Positions 9,447 through 18,455 are shown, counted from the stretch's first letter. The stretch: 64,000 nt of DNA from Secundilactobacillus angelensis (GCF_012641075.1 NZ_JAAXLJ010000006.1:90184-154183); one strand, 5' to 3'. Made by a program: numbers and translations. The notes: generated from the sequence alone by a model not told the origin.

Positions 9447-11169
9447 GTAATCCCCCCATTTCCGCACGTAGCTTACTGTATGGGCCGTCGTGCTTGGCTA
9501 ATTCTGCAGGTGTCCCCTGTTCAACCAGCTGACCATGATCCATCACTAAGACATAATCCATTTGGTTGATCCAGTGCAAACGGTGAGTTGCAAAGAACAC
9601 CAATCGGTTATCAAACACGGGCAGCATATCTTCTTTCAACGCAGCTTCGGTTTCGATATCCAGATGCGCCGTGGGTTCATCAAACAGTAATACCTTCCGG
9701 CTATCATCAAGAAAAGCCCGAGCTAAAGCAATCCGCTGAGCTTGACCACCACTGACACCACGAGAGCCTTCACCAATCATTGTGTCTAGACCATCGGGCA
9801 TCTCAGCGATCCAATCAGATAAACCAGCCTTATCGCAAGCCGCCTTAATGGTTTGATCATCAGCATCTGGTTGGTAAAAGCAAACATTCTCGCGAAGTGT
9901 TGCATGAAACAAGTATGGTGATTGCGGAATATAGAAACTGTTATGCTGCCAAGCCTCTTGACTCAGGTGTGGCAGAATTTTGCCGTTCAAGCTCACGTGT
10001 CCGGGTTCATCTGGGGTTAAAAAGCCACCAATCAAGTTGATCAAGGTCGATTTTCCGGAACCCGACGCCCCGATGATCCCCACCTTTTGATAACCGTGAA
10101 CGTCAAACGAGATATGAGACAGCGTCGGTTGATCAACGTCTGGATAAGTTAAGGAAACATCGTCAAATTGAATTGAAGAATCAGCCTGCCACGAAAGTTG
10201 TTTCACTTCGTTGCGGTCCTTAGTTTCCGGTGTCTCCAGCACATCTAAAACCGATTGTAAGGCATTTTTCCCGTTCAAAGTCGCATGATAATCATTTGCA
10301 AAATTACGCACTGGCAAAAAGTAGTCCGGAGCCAGTGTCAAAATGGTCAGTGCCGGCAGCAACATGATTTTACCGTCCATTAAATCAAACCCGAGAAAAA
10401 CGGCAACAACGGCCACGGAAAGTGTCGTAAAGAAGTCTAGCGCAAAAGTTGACGTCATGGCGATCCGTAACGTTGCCATGGTCTCTTTTCGGTAATCTTC
10501 ACTGACGGAATAAACGTTGTTAGCATAACGCTTTGATAAGCCGAGCTGCTTTAACGTTCCCAATCCACGCAGCGTATCCACGAAGTTGTTAGATAACCGC
10601 TGATAGCCAGCATACTGTCGGTCAGCCTTGCTCTGAGCCGCCAGGCCGAGAATGATCATGAATAAAATAATAACCGGATAAATGATCAGCAAAAAGACGG
10701 CTTCTTTCCATTGCATGAAAGCAATGTAGAGCAAAATAATCCATGGTGTGATCCCCATGTCCATAATTTTAATGATGATCAACATCAGGTACGTCTGAAC
10801 CTTGTCGATGCCTTCAAGGGCCATGGTCACAATGTTACCCGTACCGGTCTGTTCAACCAGACTGGGTCCAAGCCGAAAAAGTTTATCCATCAGCTGTTCG
10901 CGCATGTCGCCCGTCGTTTTTTCAACAAACGGATAAAACGATCGGTTCTGTGCCACAGTCAACAAATGACGGCATAAAAAGCTCACTGCAAACACGACGG
11001 TCGGCATCACAATAGTCGCCAGTGGTTTTAATTCCCACAATCGAACCACAGCAATTGAGAGTGCCCGTGCTTGAATCACGATCATGACAGCTTGGATCAG
11101 GGTCAGAACCGCGATCAAAATCACTCGGGGTGTAATCCCCGGAATTTTAAATAAACGCCTATCTATCAA
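9433..11169 (-). CDS. cydD: Thiol reductant ABC exporter subunit CydD
   Basis: This is the second half of the CydDC exporter. It has an N-terminal six-helix exporter domain and an ATPase domain with Walker A (GASGSGKST), signature VSGGQAQR and Walker B (VLLFDEPT), with ATHR at the switch. A TTG start at 11169 is chosen because GGAGGGAG lies six bases upstream; the ATG 13 codons earlier has no ribosome binding site and sits in the promoter. That gives 578 aa. A terminator and a new promoter region separate it from cydB. Confidence 0.92.
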   Translation of the reverse strand: MIDRRLFKIPGITPRVILIAVLTLIQAVMIVIQARALSIAVVRLWELKPLATIVMPTVVFAVSFLCRHLLTVAQNRSFYPFVEKTTGDMREQLMDKLFRLGPSLVEQTGTGNIVTMALEGIDKVQTYLMLIIIKIMDMGITPWIILLYIAFMQWKEAVFLLIIYPVIILFMIILGLAAQSKADRQYAGYQRLSNNFVDTLRGLGTLKQLGLSKRYANNVYSVSEDYRKETMATLRIAMTSTFALDFFTTLSVAVVAVFLGFDLMDGKIMLLPALTILTLAPDYFLPVRNFANDYHATLNGKNALQSVLDVLETPETKDRNEVKQLSWQADSSIQFDDVSLTYPDVDQPTLSHISFDVHGYQKVGIIGASGSGKSTLINLIGGFLTPDEPGHVSLNGKILPHLSQEAWQHNSFYIPQSPYLFHATLRENVCFYQPDADDQTIKAACDKAGLSDWIAEMPDGLDTMIGEGSRGVSGGQAQRIALARAFLDDSRKVLLFDEPTAHLDIETEAALKEDMLPVFDNRLVFFATHRLHWINQMDYVLVMDHGQLVEQGTPAELAKHDGPYSKLRAEMGGLHALD

Positions 11170-11184
11170 ATTACTCCCTCCAAT

Positions 11185-11201
11185 ACTATACAAAGTATAG
11201 T
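11185..11201. promoter_or_regulatory. Inverted repeat at the cydDC promoter
   Basis: ACTATAC and GTATAGT form a perfect 7-bp inverted repeat around AAA, overlapping a likely -10 (TATACT on the minus strand) 20 bases before the cydD start. It could be an operator. No regulator is known for it here. Confidence 0.4.
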
Positions 11202-11277
11202 TTAGCATTAACCGCTTTCAGGTACTACAATTTGTAAGTGAATTAATTGCGTGAAAGCTAATTTTTTCGAAAATAAA

Positions 11278-11307
11278 ATCCCCAAGACCTTAATTGATCT
11301 CGGGGAT
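11278..11307 (-). terminator. Terminator after cydB
   Basis: On the minus strand an ATCCCCGAGATC stem pairs with a GG(T)CTTGGGGAT arm and is followed by TTTATTTT. It lies 20 bases past the cydB stop and separates cydAB from cydDC. Confidence 0.75.
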
Positions 11308-11327
11308 CTGCGTATTCAGTTCATCAA

Positions 11328-12335
11328 TTAAGCTGCTTTAGGACTCTTAAGCCGTTTGTAGAAGACCCAGTAACTCCAAATGAAGTATACCAGAACGATT
11401 GGCAAGATTGAGAAAGCAACAATTGTCATAATGTGTAACGTATATGGCGAACTTGAAGCATCTTTGATCAGAATTGAGTGCGCACTGTTTGTGGCAATCA
11501 TGACCCGTGGGAATAACCCGTTGAAGATCAAAACCACGATGCTGATCAATGACAGGCCACTGGAGATGAAGGCAGTCCAGTTATGGGCTTTCAAAACACC
11601 CCACCATGCAATCAGTGTTAACAGCACTAACACAATTAAAATTGACCAAGTGGCAACTGGTTTCTTCGCAAAGAAATCAGTACTGATGTACAGCAGTACA
11701 ACAAACAAAACTTCACCCACAATCAAAACGGGGTATAAAATCTTGTTCCATGACTGTGCACGATCACGTAAAGTCCCTGATGTCTTGAGCTGTAAGAAGT
11801 TCAAACCGTGAATCAGGCACATAAGTGAAACTGCAACACCGCCGACTAATGAGAACCAGTTGACGTAAGTGGTGAAGGAACCAAAGATATTACCCTTGGC
11901 ATCCATTGGTACCCCTTCAATCATGCTGGTAAACATCATACCAAACAAGAATGCGGCGCAGAAACTGCCAATTGAAGATGCCCATTCCCAGAAATGACGC
12001 CAGGTTTCCGTCTTCATGTTAGCCCGGAATTCAAATGAGACACCACGGAAAATCAAGGCAACCAATATCAGGAATAACACGATGTAATAACCTGAAAATA
12101 AAGATGCATACCACATTGGGAACGATGCGAACATGGCACCGCCGGCAGTAATCAGCCAAACTTCATTGCCATCCCAGTGAGGTCCAATTGTTTGAATAAT
12201 CGTATCACGTTCAGCAGCATTGCGACCGAAGAATCTAACGGCCATTCCGATCCCGAAGTCAAAGCCTTCAAGGAAGAAGAAACCACTGAACAGTACACCA
12301 ATCAGTAAAAACCAGAGAATTTGAGCACTAGTCAT
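11328..12335 (-). CDS. cydB: Cytochrome bd ubiquinol/menaquinol oxidase subunit II
   Basis: CydB is the structural partner of CydA in the bd-type oxidase, which reduces oxygen to water with quinol. The 335 aa protein starts MTSAQILWFLLIGVLF and keeps the family signature GFDFGIGM and the GNEVWLITAGGAMFASFP segment, with about eight membrane helices. The ATG at 12335 follows GGAGGCG and overlaps the last 8 bases of cydA; the longer frame start lacks a site. Translational coupling to cydA is likely. Confidence 0.96.
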   Translation of the reverse strand: MTSAQILWFLLIGVLFSGFFFLEGFDFGIGMAVRFFGRNAAERDTIIQTIGPHWDGNEVWLITAGGAMFASFPMWYASLFSGYYIVLFLILVALIFRGVSFEFRANMKTETWRHFWEWASSIGSFCAAFLFGMMFTSMIEGVPMDAKGNIFGSFTTYVNWFSLVGGVAVSLMCLIHGLNFLQLKTSGTLRDRAQSWNKILYPVLIVGEVLFVVLLYISTDFFAKKPVATWSILIVLVLLTLIAWWGVLKAHNWTAFISSGLSLISIVVLIFNGLFPRVMIATNSAHSILIKDASSSPYTLHIMTIVAFSILPIVLVYFIWSYWVFYKRLKSPKAA

Positions 12336-13788
12336 GGTTAAACGCCTCCGTTCCATAAGGATCTTCGACTTTGCCGGTATCATCCTCAGATGAGTACCCG
12401 TTCATTTGAACAGCATCTGGACCGCCCTTTAAGGTTCGGTGCGATAACACGATCATGACAAGTCCTAATCCCGCAAACAGCAAGAAATAAACGATATTCG
12501 TAAAGATCAACCCACCCACAGTAGACGTTGGTGAAACGGCATCAGCGATGGTGAGCAAACCATAAACGACCCATGGATATCGACCAAATTCAGTAATGAA
12601 CCAACCAGCTGTGTTGGCCAAGAATGGTAGCCACAGCATTAGTCCCATGATGTAGAGGAACCAGCGTTGCTTCATAATTTGTTCAGACTTCTTCCGGTTG
12701 AAGAACAAACCGACGATGGCAACTAAGGCGAACAATCCACCAGAGACAGCCATTAGACGGAAGCTCCAGAACAGAGTCTTAGTTGGAACATAGTAATTCA
12801 TGTTTTGACCAAATTTCTTATCATATGTTGCGTGCATTTCTTTATTAATTGCGTTTTGACCCTTAACCGTACCAGATAACTTGTGGTAGCTTAAGATGTT
12901 CAAAACGTATGGCACTTCTAATGATGACGTGGTCTTGTGCTGCTTAGTATTGAAAGAGCTAAAGACTGCCCAATTACCCTTATCAGTGGAATTCTTGTAC
13001 AGACCTTCCATTGCAGCAAACTTCATTGGTTGCTGGTGAATCAAGTAACGGGTCTGGAAGTCACCAGAAGCAATGGAGCCTAGACTGGCGATTAAACCAA
13101 TCACTAAGGCAACATTTAATGACTTCCGGTAGAAGTCCACATGATCCTTCTTTAATAGACGCCATGCTGCACAACCGGCAACAACAAATGAAGCGGTAAT
13201 GCCGGCACCCATCAAAACGTGCGGTAATTCCAACCACAACTGTGGGTTTGTGACAACGGCACTAAAGCTGGTCATGACCACCCGACCAGTGGACTTATTA
13301 ATAGCGAAGCCCACGGGATTTTGCATGAAACTGTTGGCAGCAAGGATCCAAACCGCTGAAAGCGACGACCCAATCATAACCAACCAAATAAACAGTGCAT
13401 GTACCCAAGGCTTGAAGCGTTCCCAGGTAAACATCCAAAGGCCAATAAACGTTGACTCCAAGAAGAAGGCAGCTAACGCTTCAATGGCTAATGGTGCACC
13501 AAAGATATCACCCATAAACCGTGAATACTCAGACCAGTTCATCCCGAATTGGAATTCCTGAATGATACCAGTCACGACACCAACAGCAAAACTGTACAGG
13601 AAGATTTTACCCCAAAATTGAGCCATCTTCTTGTAAGTGTCGTCTTTCTTGACGACGTAAATCGTTTCCATGACAGCGACAACAAATGCTAAACCAATTG
13701 AAAATGGTACGAAGAAAAAGTGAAAAACTGTCGTCATGGCAAACTGAAACCGCGATAAACCTAACACGGTTAAACCAGCATTTAACAT
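12328..13788 (-). CDS. cydA: Cytochrome bd quinol oxidase subunit I
   Basis: CydA carries the haems b558, b595 and d and the quinol site of the membrane oxidase. The protein is 486 aa from the ATG preceded by AGGGGGGTATC. The N-terminal FHFFFVPFSIG contains the haem b595 ligand histidine, and GRYPWVVYG is the conserved segment after the Q-loop, which is of the short type. It is the first gene of cydAB with a strong promoter about 130 bases upstream. Activity would depend on haem supply; no haem synthesis genes are in the window. Confidence 0.96.
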   Translation of the reverse strand: MLNAGLTVLGLSRFQFAMTTVFHFFFVPFSIGLAFVVAVMETIYVVKKDDTYKKMAQFWGKIFLYSFAVGVVTGIIQEFQFGMNWSEYSRFMGDIFGAPLAIEALAAFFLESTFIGLWMFTWERFKPWVHALFIWLVMIGSSLSAVWILAANSFMQNPVGFAINKSTGRVVMTSFSAVVTNPQLWLELPHVLMGAGITASFVVAGCAAWRLLKKDHVDFYRKSLNVALVIGLIASLGSIASGDFQTRYLIHQQPMKFAAMEGLYKNSTDKGNWAVFSSFNTKQHKTTSSLEVPYVLNILSYHKLSGTVKGQNAINKEMHATYDKKFGQNMNYYVPTKTLFWSFRLMAVSGGLFALVAIVGLFFNRKKSEQIMKQRWFLYIMGLMLWLPFLANTAGWFITEFGRYPWVVYGLLTIADAVSPTSTVGGLIFTNIVYFLLFAGLGLVMIVLSHRTLKGGPDAVQMNGYSSEDDTGKVEDPYGTEAFNHD

Positions 13789-13914
13789 GATACCCCCCCT
13801 GACTTTGATGACTAGACTCGTTATGAAATGCACATAAACATACAGTCTAGCGAGCTACCGGAAAAAGAACACCCACCGATAACTCAAATAAAATAGTCCT
13901 ATGCTACAAACCTT

Positions 13915-13943
13915 ATTATATCGACTGATAAGCGAATCTTCAA
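13915..13943 (-). promoter_or_regulatory. Promoter of cydAB
   Basis: On the minus strand TTGAAG and a perfect TATAAT are spaced by 17 bases, about 127 bases before cydA. The long leader contains a 7-bp inverted repeat (CTAGACT/AGTCTAG, near 13810-13850) that might bind a regulator. Confidence 0.7.
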
Positions 13944-14003
13944 TAGTAAACCCTTACAAAAAGGAACTAAATTGAAATTTTCCATTAAAAGGAGCTGATT
14001 TCA

Positions 14004-14032
14004 TTGACAAATCAGCAAATTTCGAGTAACTT
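14004..14032 (+). promoter_or_regulatory. Promoter of the DUF2187 gene
   Basis: A perfect TTGACA is followed 17 bases later by TAACTT, 33 bases before the start codon. Confidence 0.5.
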
Positions 14033-14064
14033 ATATGAATGTTTAATTTTGGGAGATGAGTTCA

Positions 14065-14283
14065 ATGAAAATTGGCGATCAAGTTAGTTTTACACTGGAA
14101 GGCCAAGACTTTACCGGGTTCATCGATAAAGCGTACCAAAATTCCTTTATGATCACTTTTAAGAGCGATGATACGGAAATCTTGGATAAGTATCATGACC
14201 GTGTTGTGATCAATAAGAAAAAGTTGAAATTAATCAAAGCTGCACCAGAAACGGATCCTGAATCCGATAATGACGAAGTTTAA
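14065..14283 (+). CDS. DUF2187 family small protein
   Basis: This 72 aa acidic-tailed protein opens MKIGDQVSFTLEGQDFTGFIDKAY, a short SH3/KOW-like beta fold characteristic of DUF2187 (YkvS-like) proteins in Firmicutes; its function is unknown. The ATG at 14065 lies nine bases after GGGAG, while the ATG three codons earlier abuts that site and is unlikely. It is a single-gene unit with its own promoter and terminator. Confidence 0.8.
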   Translation: MKIGDQVSFTLEGQDFTGFIDKAYQNSFMITFKSDDTEILDKYHDRVVINKKKLKLIKAAPETDPESDNDEV

Positions 14284-14301
14284 TCGCAAATCATCTAAAA
14301 G

Positions 14302-14341
14302 CACCTGACCATAGCTATTTCAGCAGCGTCAGGTGTTTTTT
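14302..14341 (+). terminator. Terminator after the DUF2187 gene
   Basis: CACCTGAC pairs with GTCAGGTG and six T follow. Confidence 0.85.
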
Positions 14342-14406
14342 AGTGCCATTGAAACTCCTGGTACTCATCATTATCTTTACAACTATCGGGGTAACCACTG
14401 TGATAT

Positions 14407-14457
14407 TTGAAACGGTGAGCAGTTCTGTTATTATGGAAGTAACTTATCTATAAGTTA
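14407..14457 (+). promoter_or_regulatory. Promoter and putative operator of the diguanylate cyclase gene
   Basis: TTGAAA and TATTAT are spaced by 16 bases. Just downstream, at the expected transcription start, TAACTTAT and ATAAGTTA form a perfect 8-bp inverted repeat (14440-14457) with a 2-base centre, a plausible repressor site. Confidence 0.5.
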
Positions 14458-14477
14458 TCTAAAAAGGAGCAATAGCC

Positions 14478-15641
14478 ATGAAGTCATCCGTTATTTGGGC
14501 ATCATTTATCCTATCCATGCTTACAAACGTGATCGTGTTAAGTGGCTCAATCTCGTTCCTGATGTGGCTAGAACAGCTGTCTAACTCATGGATCAATCGT
14601 TTCCGACCGGCAGTTGAAACCGTCCTGTGTACCGTATATTTTGCCTACCTCTGGGGTGAATCCTGGCTTAATTCCGCAGTGGCGCCAAGCGCTTTTGGTT
14701 TCCACTGGGCATTTCTAAACATGCTCATCGTTAACTCGTTTTTGCTCAACGTCTATTTCAAATTACGCTGGCAAGCCATGATGCAAGTTGTCATGATGCT
14801 GGCTTACGTTTTCAGTTATGACACGCTTAACCTTTCCACGTACACCATTATCTGGGCGATTGCTTTTGTAAGTGTCATCTTTGTCAGTTACCACAGGGGA
14901 TACAAGTGGATCAAGCATCCCGTTTTGATGTACATGGGAATAGAACTCATGGGGTTGGTGTCCATCGGTTTGATTGTCAGCATCTTTGGGATGCCCACGG
15001 ATCCTTATTTCTGGATCCGACAAATTACGGCGTTAGCTATCCTCAGTGTCGTTGGCATTGAATACACGTTGTCGTCCAACCGGCTATTAACAAGAACCAG
15101 AGCAACTGCCAAATTAGCAAAAATGGACGGCTTGACGCAACTAAACAATTTTAGTAAGTTCGACGAAGATTTAACTCAAGCCTATCAACATTTTCAAGTC
15201 AATGGTGATCCTTACGCGGTTTTCGAATTCGATATCGACCGTTTCAAGCAGGTAAATGATCACTTTGGCCACCTAGTGGGTAACACCGTGTTGAAGTCAG
15301 TAGCCCAAGAATTGGCGCATTTTGCTGCTAACACACCCTACCAAACTACCGCCTACCGAATCGGTGGTGAAGAGTTCTGCTTAATTGTACAAGCAGACTG
15401 TTCAAACCATGAATTCGCATCAGATTTGGCCAATGAAGTTCGTCGTCGTGTCAGCCAGCTGAGTTTCAAGGTAGGCAACGGCTTGATCAAGGTTACCGTC
15501 TCGGTAGGTCAAGCCAACAGTAATAAGGATCAATACAACGCTCATGATATTTATAAATTAGCAGATCGTAGTTTGTACCTCTCTAAGGAACGTGGCCGTG
15601 ACCGCGTCACTTTGGAAGGCCAAACGATTGCGGGTAGATAA
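14478..15641 (+). CDS. Membrane-anchored GGDEF diguanylate cyclase
   Basis: The protein would synthesise cyclic di-GMP from two GTP. It is 387 aa, with six or more hydrophobic segments in residues 1-205 (a membrane sensor region without a recognised ligand domain) and a GGDEF domain at about 215-380. The active-site motif is GGEEF and the DIDRFKQVNDHFGH substrate/metal segment is intact. The RxxD inhibitory site before GGEEF is absent (P and T occupy the positions). No c-di-GMP phosphodiesterase is in the window. The ATG follows AAAAAGGAGC. Confidence 0.9.
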   Translation: MKSSVIWASFILSMLTNVIVLSGSISFLMWLEQLSNSWINRFRPAVETVLCTVYFAYLWGESWLNSAVAPSAFGFHWAFLNMLIVNSFLLNVYFKLRWQAMMQVVMMLAYVFSYDTLNLSTYTIIWAIAFVSVIFVSYHRGYKWIKHPVLMYMGIELMGLVSIGLIVSIFGMPTDPYFWIRQITALAILSVVGIEYTLSSNRLLTRTRATAKLAKMDGLTQLNNFSKFDEDLTQAYQHFQVNGDPYAVFEFDIDRFKQVNDHFGHLVGNTVLKSVAQELAHFAANTPYQTTAYRIGGEEFCLIVQADCSNHEFASDLANEVRRRVSQLSFKVGNGLIKVTVSVGQANSNKDQYNAHDIYKLADRSLYLSKERGRDRVTLEGQTIAGR

Positions 15642-15648
15642 AAACAAA

Positions 15649-15688
15649 AACCAGTTGGTAGCTCGATTAGCTACCAACTGGTTTTTTT
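15649..15688. terminator. Bidirectional terminator between the GGDEF gene and ddl
   Basis: A 15-bp perfect stem (15649-15663 and 15669-15683) with a 5-base loop has T-runs on both strands, between convergent genes. Confidence 0.9.
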
Positions 15689-15691
15689 ATT

Positions 15692-16744
15692 TTATGCTTG
15701 TATGCCTAAATGCTTGACCTGACCTTGGACAATCTGATCACACAAGTCATCATACCGCACGCCGTCTGCTTCAGCCTCTTGAGGCATCAGTGAAAGTGGC
15801 GTCATACCAGGTAATGAGTTTGCTTCAATCACGTATACTCCGTTTTCGTTCCAGAAGAAATCGATCCGGCCATAATTGCTTAAGCCCAACGCTTTGAAAG
15901 TCTTCAACGCAATTGACTTCATCTCTTCATGAACATCGTCTGGAATATCTGGTGGTGTCACAAACTTAGTCGTATTACCCGTGACAAACTTGTGTTCAAA
16001 ATCATACCAGCCATCCGTCACAATGATCTCAATCGCTGAGAGCGCCTTGCCATTGACCACTGCCATGGAAAACTCGCGACCGTCGATGTATTCCTCAACT
16101 AAGATTTCATCGTCAAATTCGAAGGCTTGCTTAAGATCCTGCTTAAATTCGTCATCATTCTTCGCAATGTACATGCCAACACTTGAGCCGCCATTAGCTG
16201 GTTTAATCACTACCGGAAAGCCAAAAGGTAACACCACCGTGCCAGAATCTTCCTTACGTATATTCACGAATTTAGCAGTCTGAATACCGTTATAGAGCAT
16301 GATTTCCTTAGAGACACTCTTATCCATGGTGATTCCGGAAGCCAAAGCACCACTACCGGTATACGGTATGTTGTTTAGGTCCAGAACGGCTTGAACCTTA
16401 CCATTCTCGCCATCACCACCATGCAGGCCAATCCAAACAATATCTGCCATCGCTAAAATATTGAGCACATTAGGACCAAACAACTGTGTCGACCCATCAG
16501 GCCGCAAAGCATTGATCACATCATCGGTCATAATCTCATCGGAAATGTTGAGATCAATATCCTGTTCCTGACTCGTAAACAAGTTTGCCATCGACTGTTC
16601 GTCGGCGTTTGGCAAACCTAAAAATAGATCGACAAGCGCAACTTCATAACCCTTACGCCGCAGTGCATTAGCTACTTTAGCACTAGAAGACAGGGACACG
16701 TTGCGTTCCGTTGAGCGACCACCCGCTAATACCACGATCTTCAT
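15692..16744 (-). CDS. ddl: D-alanine--D-alanine/D-lactate ligase
   Basis: This ATP-grasp enzyme makes the terminal dipeptide or depsipeptide of the peptidoglycan stem. The 350 aa protein has [13 protein letters not shown] (about 107-119), the flexible loop [11 protein letters not shown] (181-191) and the C-terminal [13 protein letters not shown]. At the specificity position, where E. coli DdlB has tyrosine 216 in YDYEAKY, this protein has YDFEHKF with phenylalanine 253. In lactobacilli and Leuconostoc that phenylalanine marks D-Ala-D-lactate ligases and intrinsic vancomycin resistance. Start: ATG after GGAGG. Confidence 0.93.
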   Translation of the reverse strand: MKIVVLAGGRSTERNVSLSSSAKVANALRRKGYEVALVDLFLGLPNADEQSMANLFTSQEQDIDLNISDEIMTDDVINALRPDGSTQLFGPNVLNILAMADIVWIGLHGGDGENGKVQAVLDLNNIPYTGSGALASGITMDKSVSKEIMLYNGIQTAKFVNIRKEDSGTVVLPFGFPVVIKPANGGSSVGMYIAKNDDEFKQDLKQAFEFDDEILVEEYIDGREFSMAVVNGKALSAIEIIVTDGWYDFEHKFVTGNTTKFVTPPDIPDDVHEEMKSIALKTFKALGLSNYGRIDFFWNENGVYVIEANSLPGMTPLSLMPQEAEADGVRYDDLCDQIVQGQVKHLGIQA

Positions 16745-16834
16745 AATTTTTTCCTCCGCTTCTTTCTTAGAACCTTAAGTATAGCAGAAATGAATTACGG
16801 GGGCTAGATTTGGGTAAACGGTCTCATTGAATTA

Positions 16835-17422
16835 TTATTTTACATATCTTAGTAGTGGTTTGCTGATCAGGGGTACCAGCACAGCGGACATGATGGCTTC
16901 CGGAATCCCGTTGGTTGCCATGATTCCAAGCAGCCACGGCATGAAGGCTGATACATTCAGCTTATCCAATGGCAGCCAGCCCATGTAGTACATACCGGCC
17001 ATGAAGCCTAGCACCAAAACAGTATTGACGAGTGAACCGACGATCCCTGCAAGTGACAGTTGCCAAACTTTAGCGTCATGCACATCTCGGACCAGCTTCA
17101 GCAACACCCAGCCGCTGATAAGGCCCACCAAGAGCCTTGGTAGCACGGAAACTAACGGGTTGACTAGAACGTAAATGGCCATTGGACTAGTTGGCCAAAC
17201 AAAGGCTCGAATCCAGTTGATCAAGCCCCAGGTCAAGCCCACCCAGGCACCATTCTTTGGTCCAAGTAAGACAGCAGCAATCACCACGGTCACCTGAATG
17301 ATCACGATACTAAACGGCCCCACCGGAATGTAGCCTAAAAAAGGCACCACGTTCTGAATAAAAACGATTGCAAGAAACAAGGATAAAATTGAAATGCGGT
17401 AAGCTCGACTTTGCGTATTAAT
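16835..17422 (-). CDS. ECF transporter S component, pantothenate (PanT)-like, probable ATT start
   Basis: This is a six-helix substrate-capture subunit for energy-coupling-factor transporters (ECF_trnsprt/DUF3816 type). The segments LGYIPVGPF, LGPKNGAWVGLTWG and NPLVSVLPRLLVGL resemble pantothenate-type S components, but the substrate is not proven. The first possible standard start, TTG at 17380, cuts into helix 1 and has no ribosome binding site. Eight bases before the ATT codon at 17422 is GAGGAGGGG, and starting there adds INTQSRAYRISILS, the usual N-terminal end. No EcfA/T genes adjoin it, so it would share a housekeeping ECF module. Confidence 0.75.
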   Translation of the reverse strand: MNTQSRAYRISILSLFLAIVFIQNVVPFLGYIPVGPFSIVIIQVTVVIAAVLLGPKNGAWVGLTWGLINWIRAFVWPTSPMAIYVLVNPLVSVLPRLLVGLISGWVLLKLVRDVHDAKVWQLSLAGIVGSLVNTVLVLGFMAGMYYMGWLPLDKLNVSAFMPWLLGIMATNGIPEAIMSAVLVPLISKPLLRYVK

Positions 17423-17475
17423 AATGTTCCCCTCCTCGTGTAACTCAAAGAGCTACCTAGTGATTAACGGCTATT

Positions 17476-17504
17476 ATTTTACCGCGAATGGTAGCGTTTA
17501 ACAA
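17476..17504 (-). promoter_or_regulatory. Promoter of the S-component gene
   Basis: On the minus strand TTGTTA and TAAAAT are separated by 17 bases, about 55 bases before the proposed start. No known riboswitch pattern was recognised in the leader. Confidence 0.55.
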
Positions 17505-17662
17505 TTAATAGATACTATCAAAAAGGCATCTGATTTCATTGCGAAAAGCATGGTGCCAGCCAGTTCCGAAATGGTTACCATTCCTAATTTCTGTTTAATA
17601 CTGCATTTCGTTCCCGTTTACAGTAAAATATAAGTAACAGCATCATGCGAAAGGGGCTCAAA

Positions 17663-18415
17663 ATGGCAACTCAATTTGAAATTAACATCACTAACATTAT
17701 TTGGAGTTTCGACCGTGATAACCACCAAGTTAATTTATTGCTTGTCAGACGGTCGGAGCAGCCCTTCTCGCATTTTTGGGCGCTTCCAGAAACGGTTATG
17801 CGCAGCGAAGAAAGTGCTGATGAAGCCGCCCTACGTTTAGTTCGCGAAAAAATCGGTTTGAAGTTATCCAGCTTTCATACGGAACAATTAGCCACCTTCA
17901 CCCACCCTGAACGAACACCGGGAAAACGAACACTGTCGCTGGCCTACATGACTTTCTTACCTGAAATGCCTGATTTAACACCGGGATATGGTGCTACTGA
18001 TGCCCGCTGGTTTAGCATGCGCTCGGCTGGTGAGCAGAGTGCCTTCACTAACGGTAAGTTTAAGTTTCTAACCACAACAATTAATCAAGAAACCGACTAC
18101 TACGCAACGTTACCCGAACACATGACGGATCCCAAATCCACACTGGCATTCGATCACAACTGGATTCTCAAAACAGCGTGTGATCGCATTACCAACAAGC
18201 TGGATTATCAACCGAACATCCTGCTGATTTTAGGCGCAACTTTTACGTTGAAACAGGCTCGCCAGGTATTTGCAATCTTCAAACATATCAAATTGGAAGA
18301 TATCGATAACTCTAATTTCAAAAAAAATCATCGTCATATTTTTGAAGTTGTTGGCACCGCGGCTGAAAATCATCCAGGTCGACCTGCGAAAGTCTTCCGT
18401 CTGAGTTATTTATAA
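17663..18415 (+). CDS. NrtR-like regulator: degenerate NUDIX domain plus winged helix
   Basis: The 250 aa protein has an N-terminal NUDIX fold (about 5-140) and a C-terminal winged-helix domain (about 160-245) ending GRPAKVFRLSYL, the layout of the NrtR family of ligand-sensing repressors. The NUDIX box, normally REUxEExGU, reads RLVREKIGL, so the catalytic glutamates are missing, in line with a sensor rather than a hydrolase. Family members often control NAD or sugar metabolism; the target here is unknown as no operon partner exists. The ATG at 17663 follows AAAGGGGC. Confidence 0.8.
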   Translation: MATQFEINITNIIWSFDRDNHQVNLLLVRRSEQPFSHFWALPETVMRSEESADEAALRLVREKIGLKLSSFHTEQLATFTHPERTPGKRTLSLAYMTFLPEMPDLTPGYGATDARWFSMRSAGEQSAFTNGKFKFLTTTINQETDYYATLPEHMTDPKSTLAFDHNWILKTACDRITNKLDYQPNILLILGATFTLKQARQVFAIFKHIKLEDIDNSNFKKNHRHIFEVVGTAAENHPGRPAKVFRLSYL

Positions 18416-18419
18416 ACAA

Positions 18420-18455
18420 AAACCGGCCGTTAGATTTGCTTGCTAACAGCCAGTT
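18420..18455. terminator. Hairpin between the NrtR-like gene and higA
   Basis: Two 13-base arms pair with G-U wobbles best in the minus-strand RNA, followed there by TTTTTGTTT; it would terminate higBA and perhaps also the convergent gene. Confidence 0.6.
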
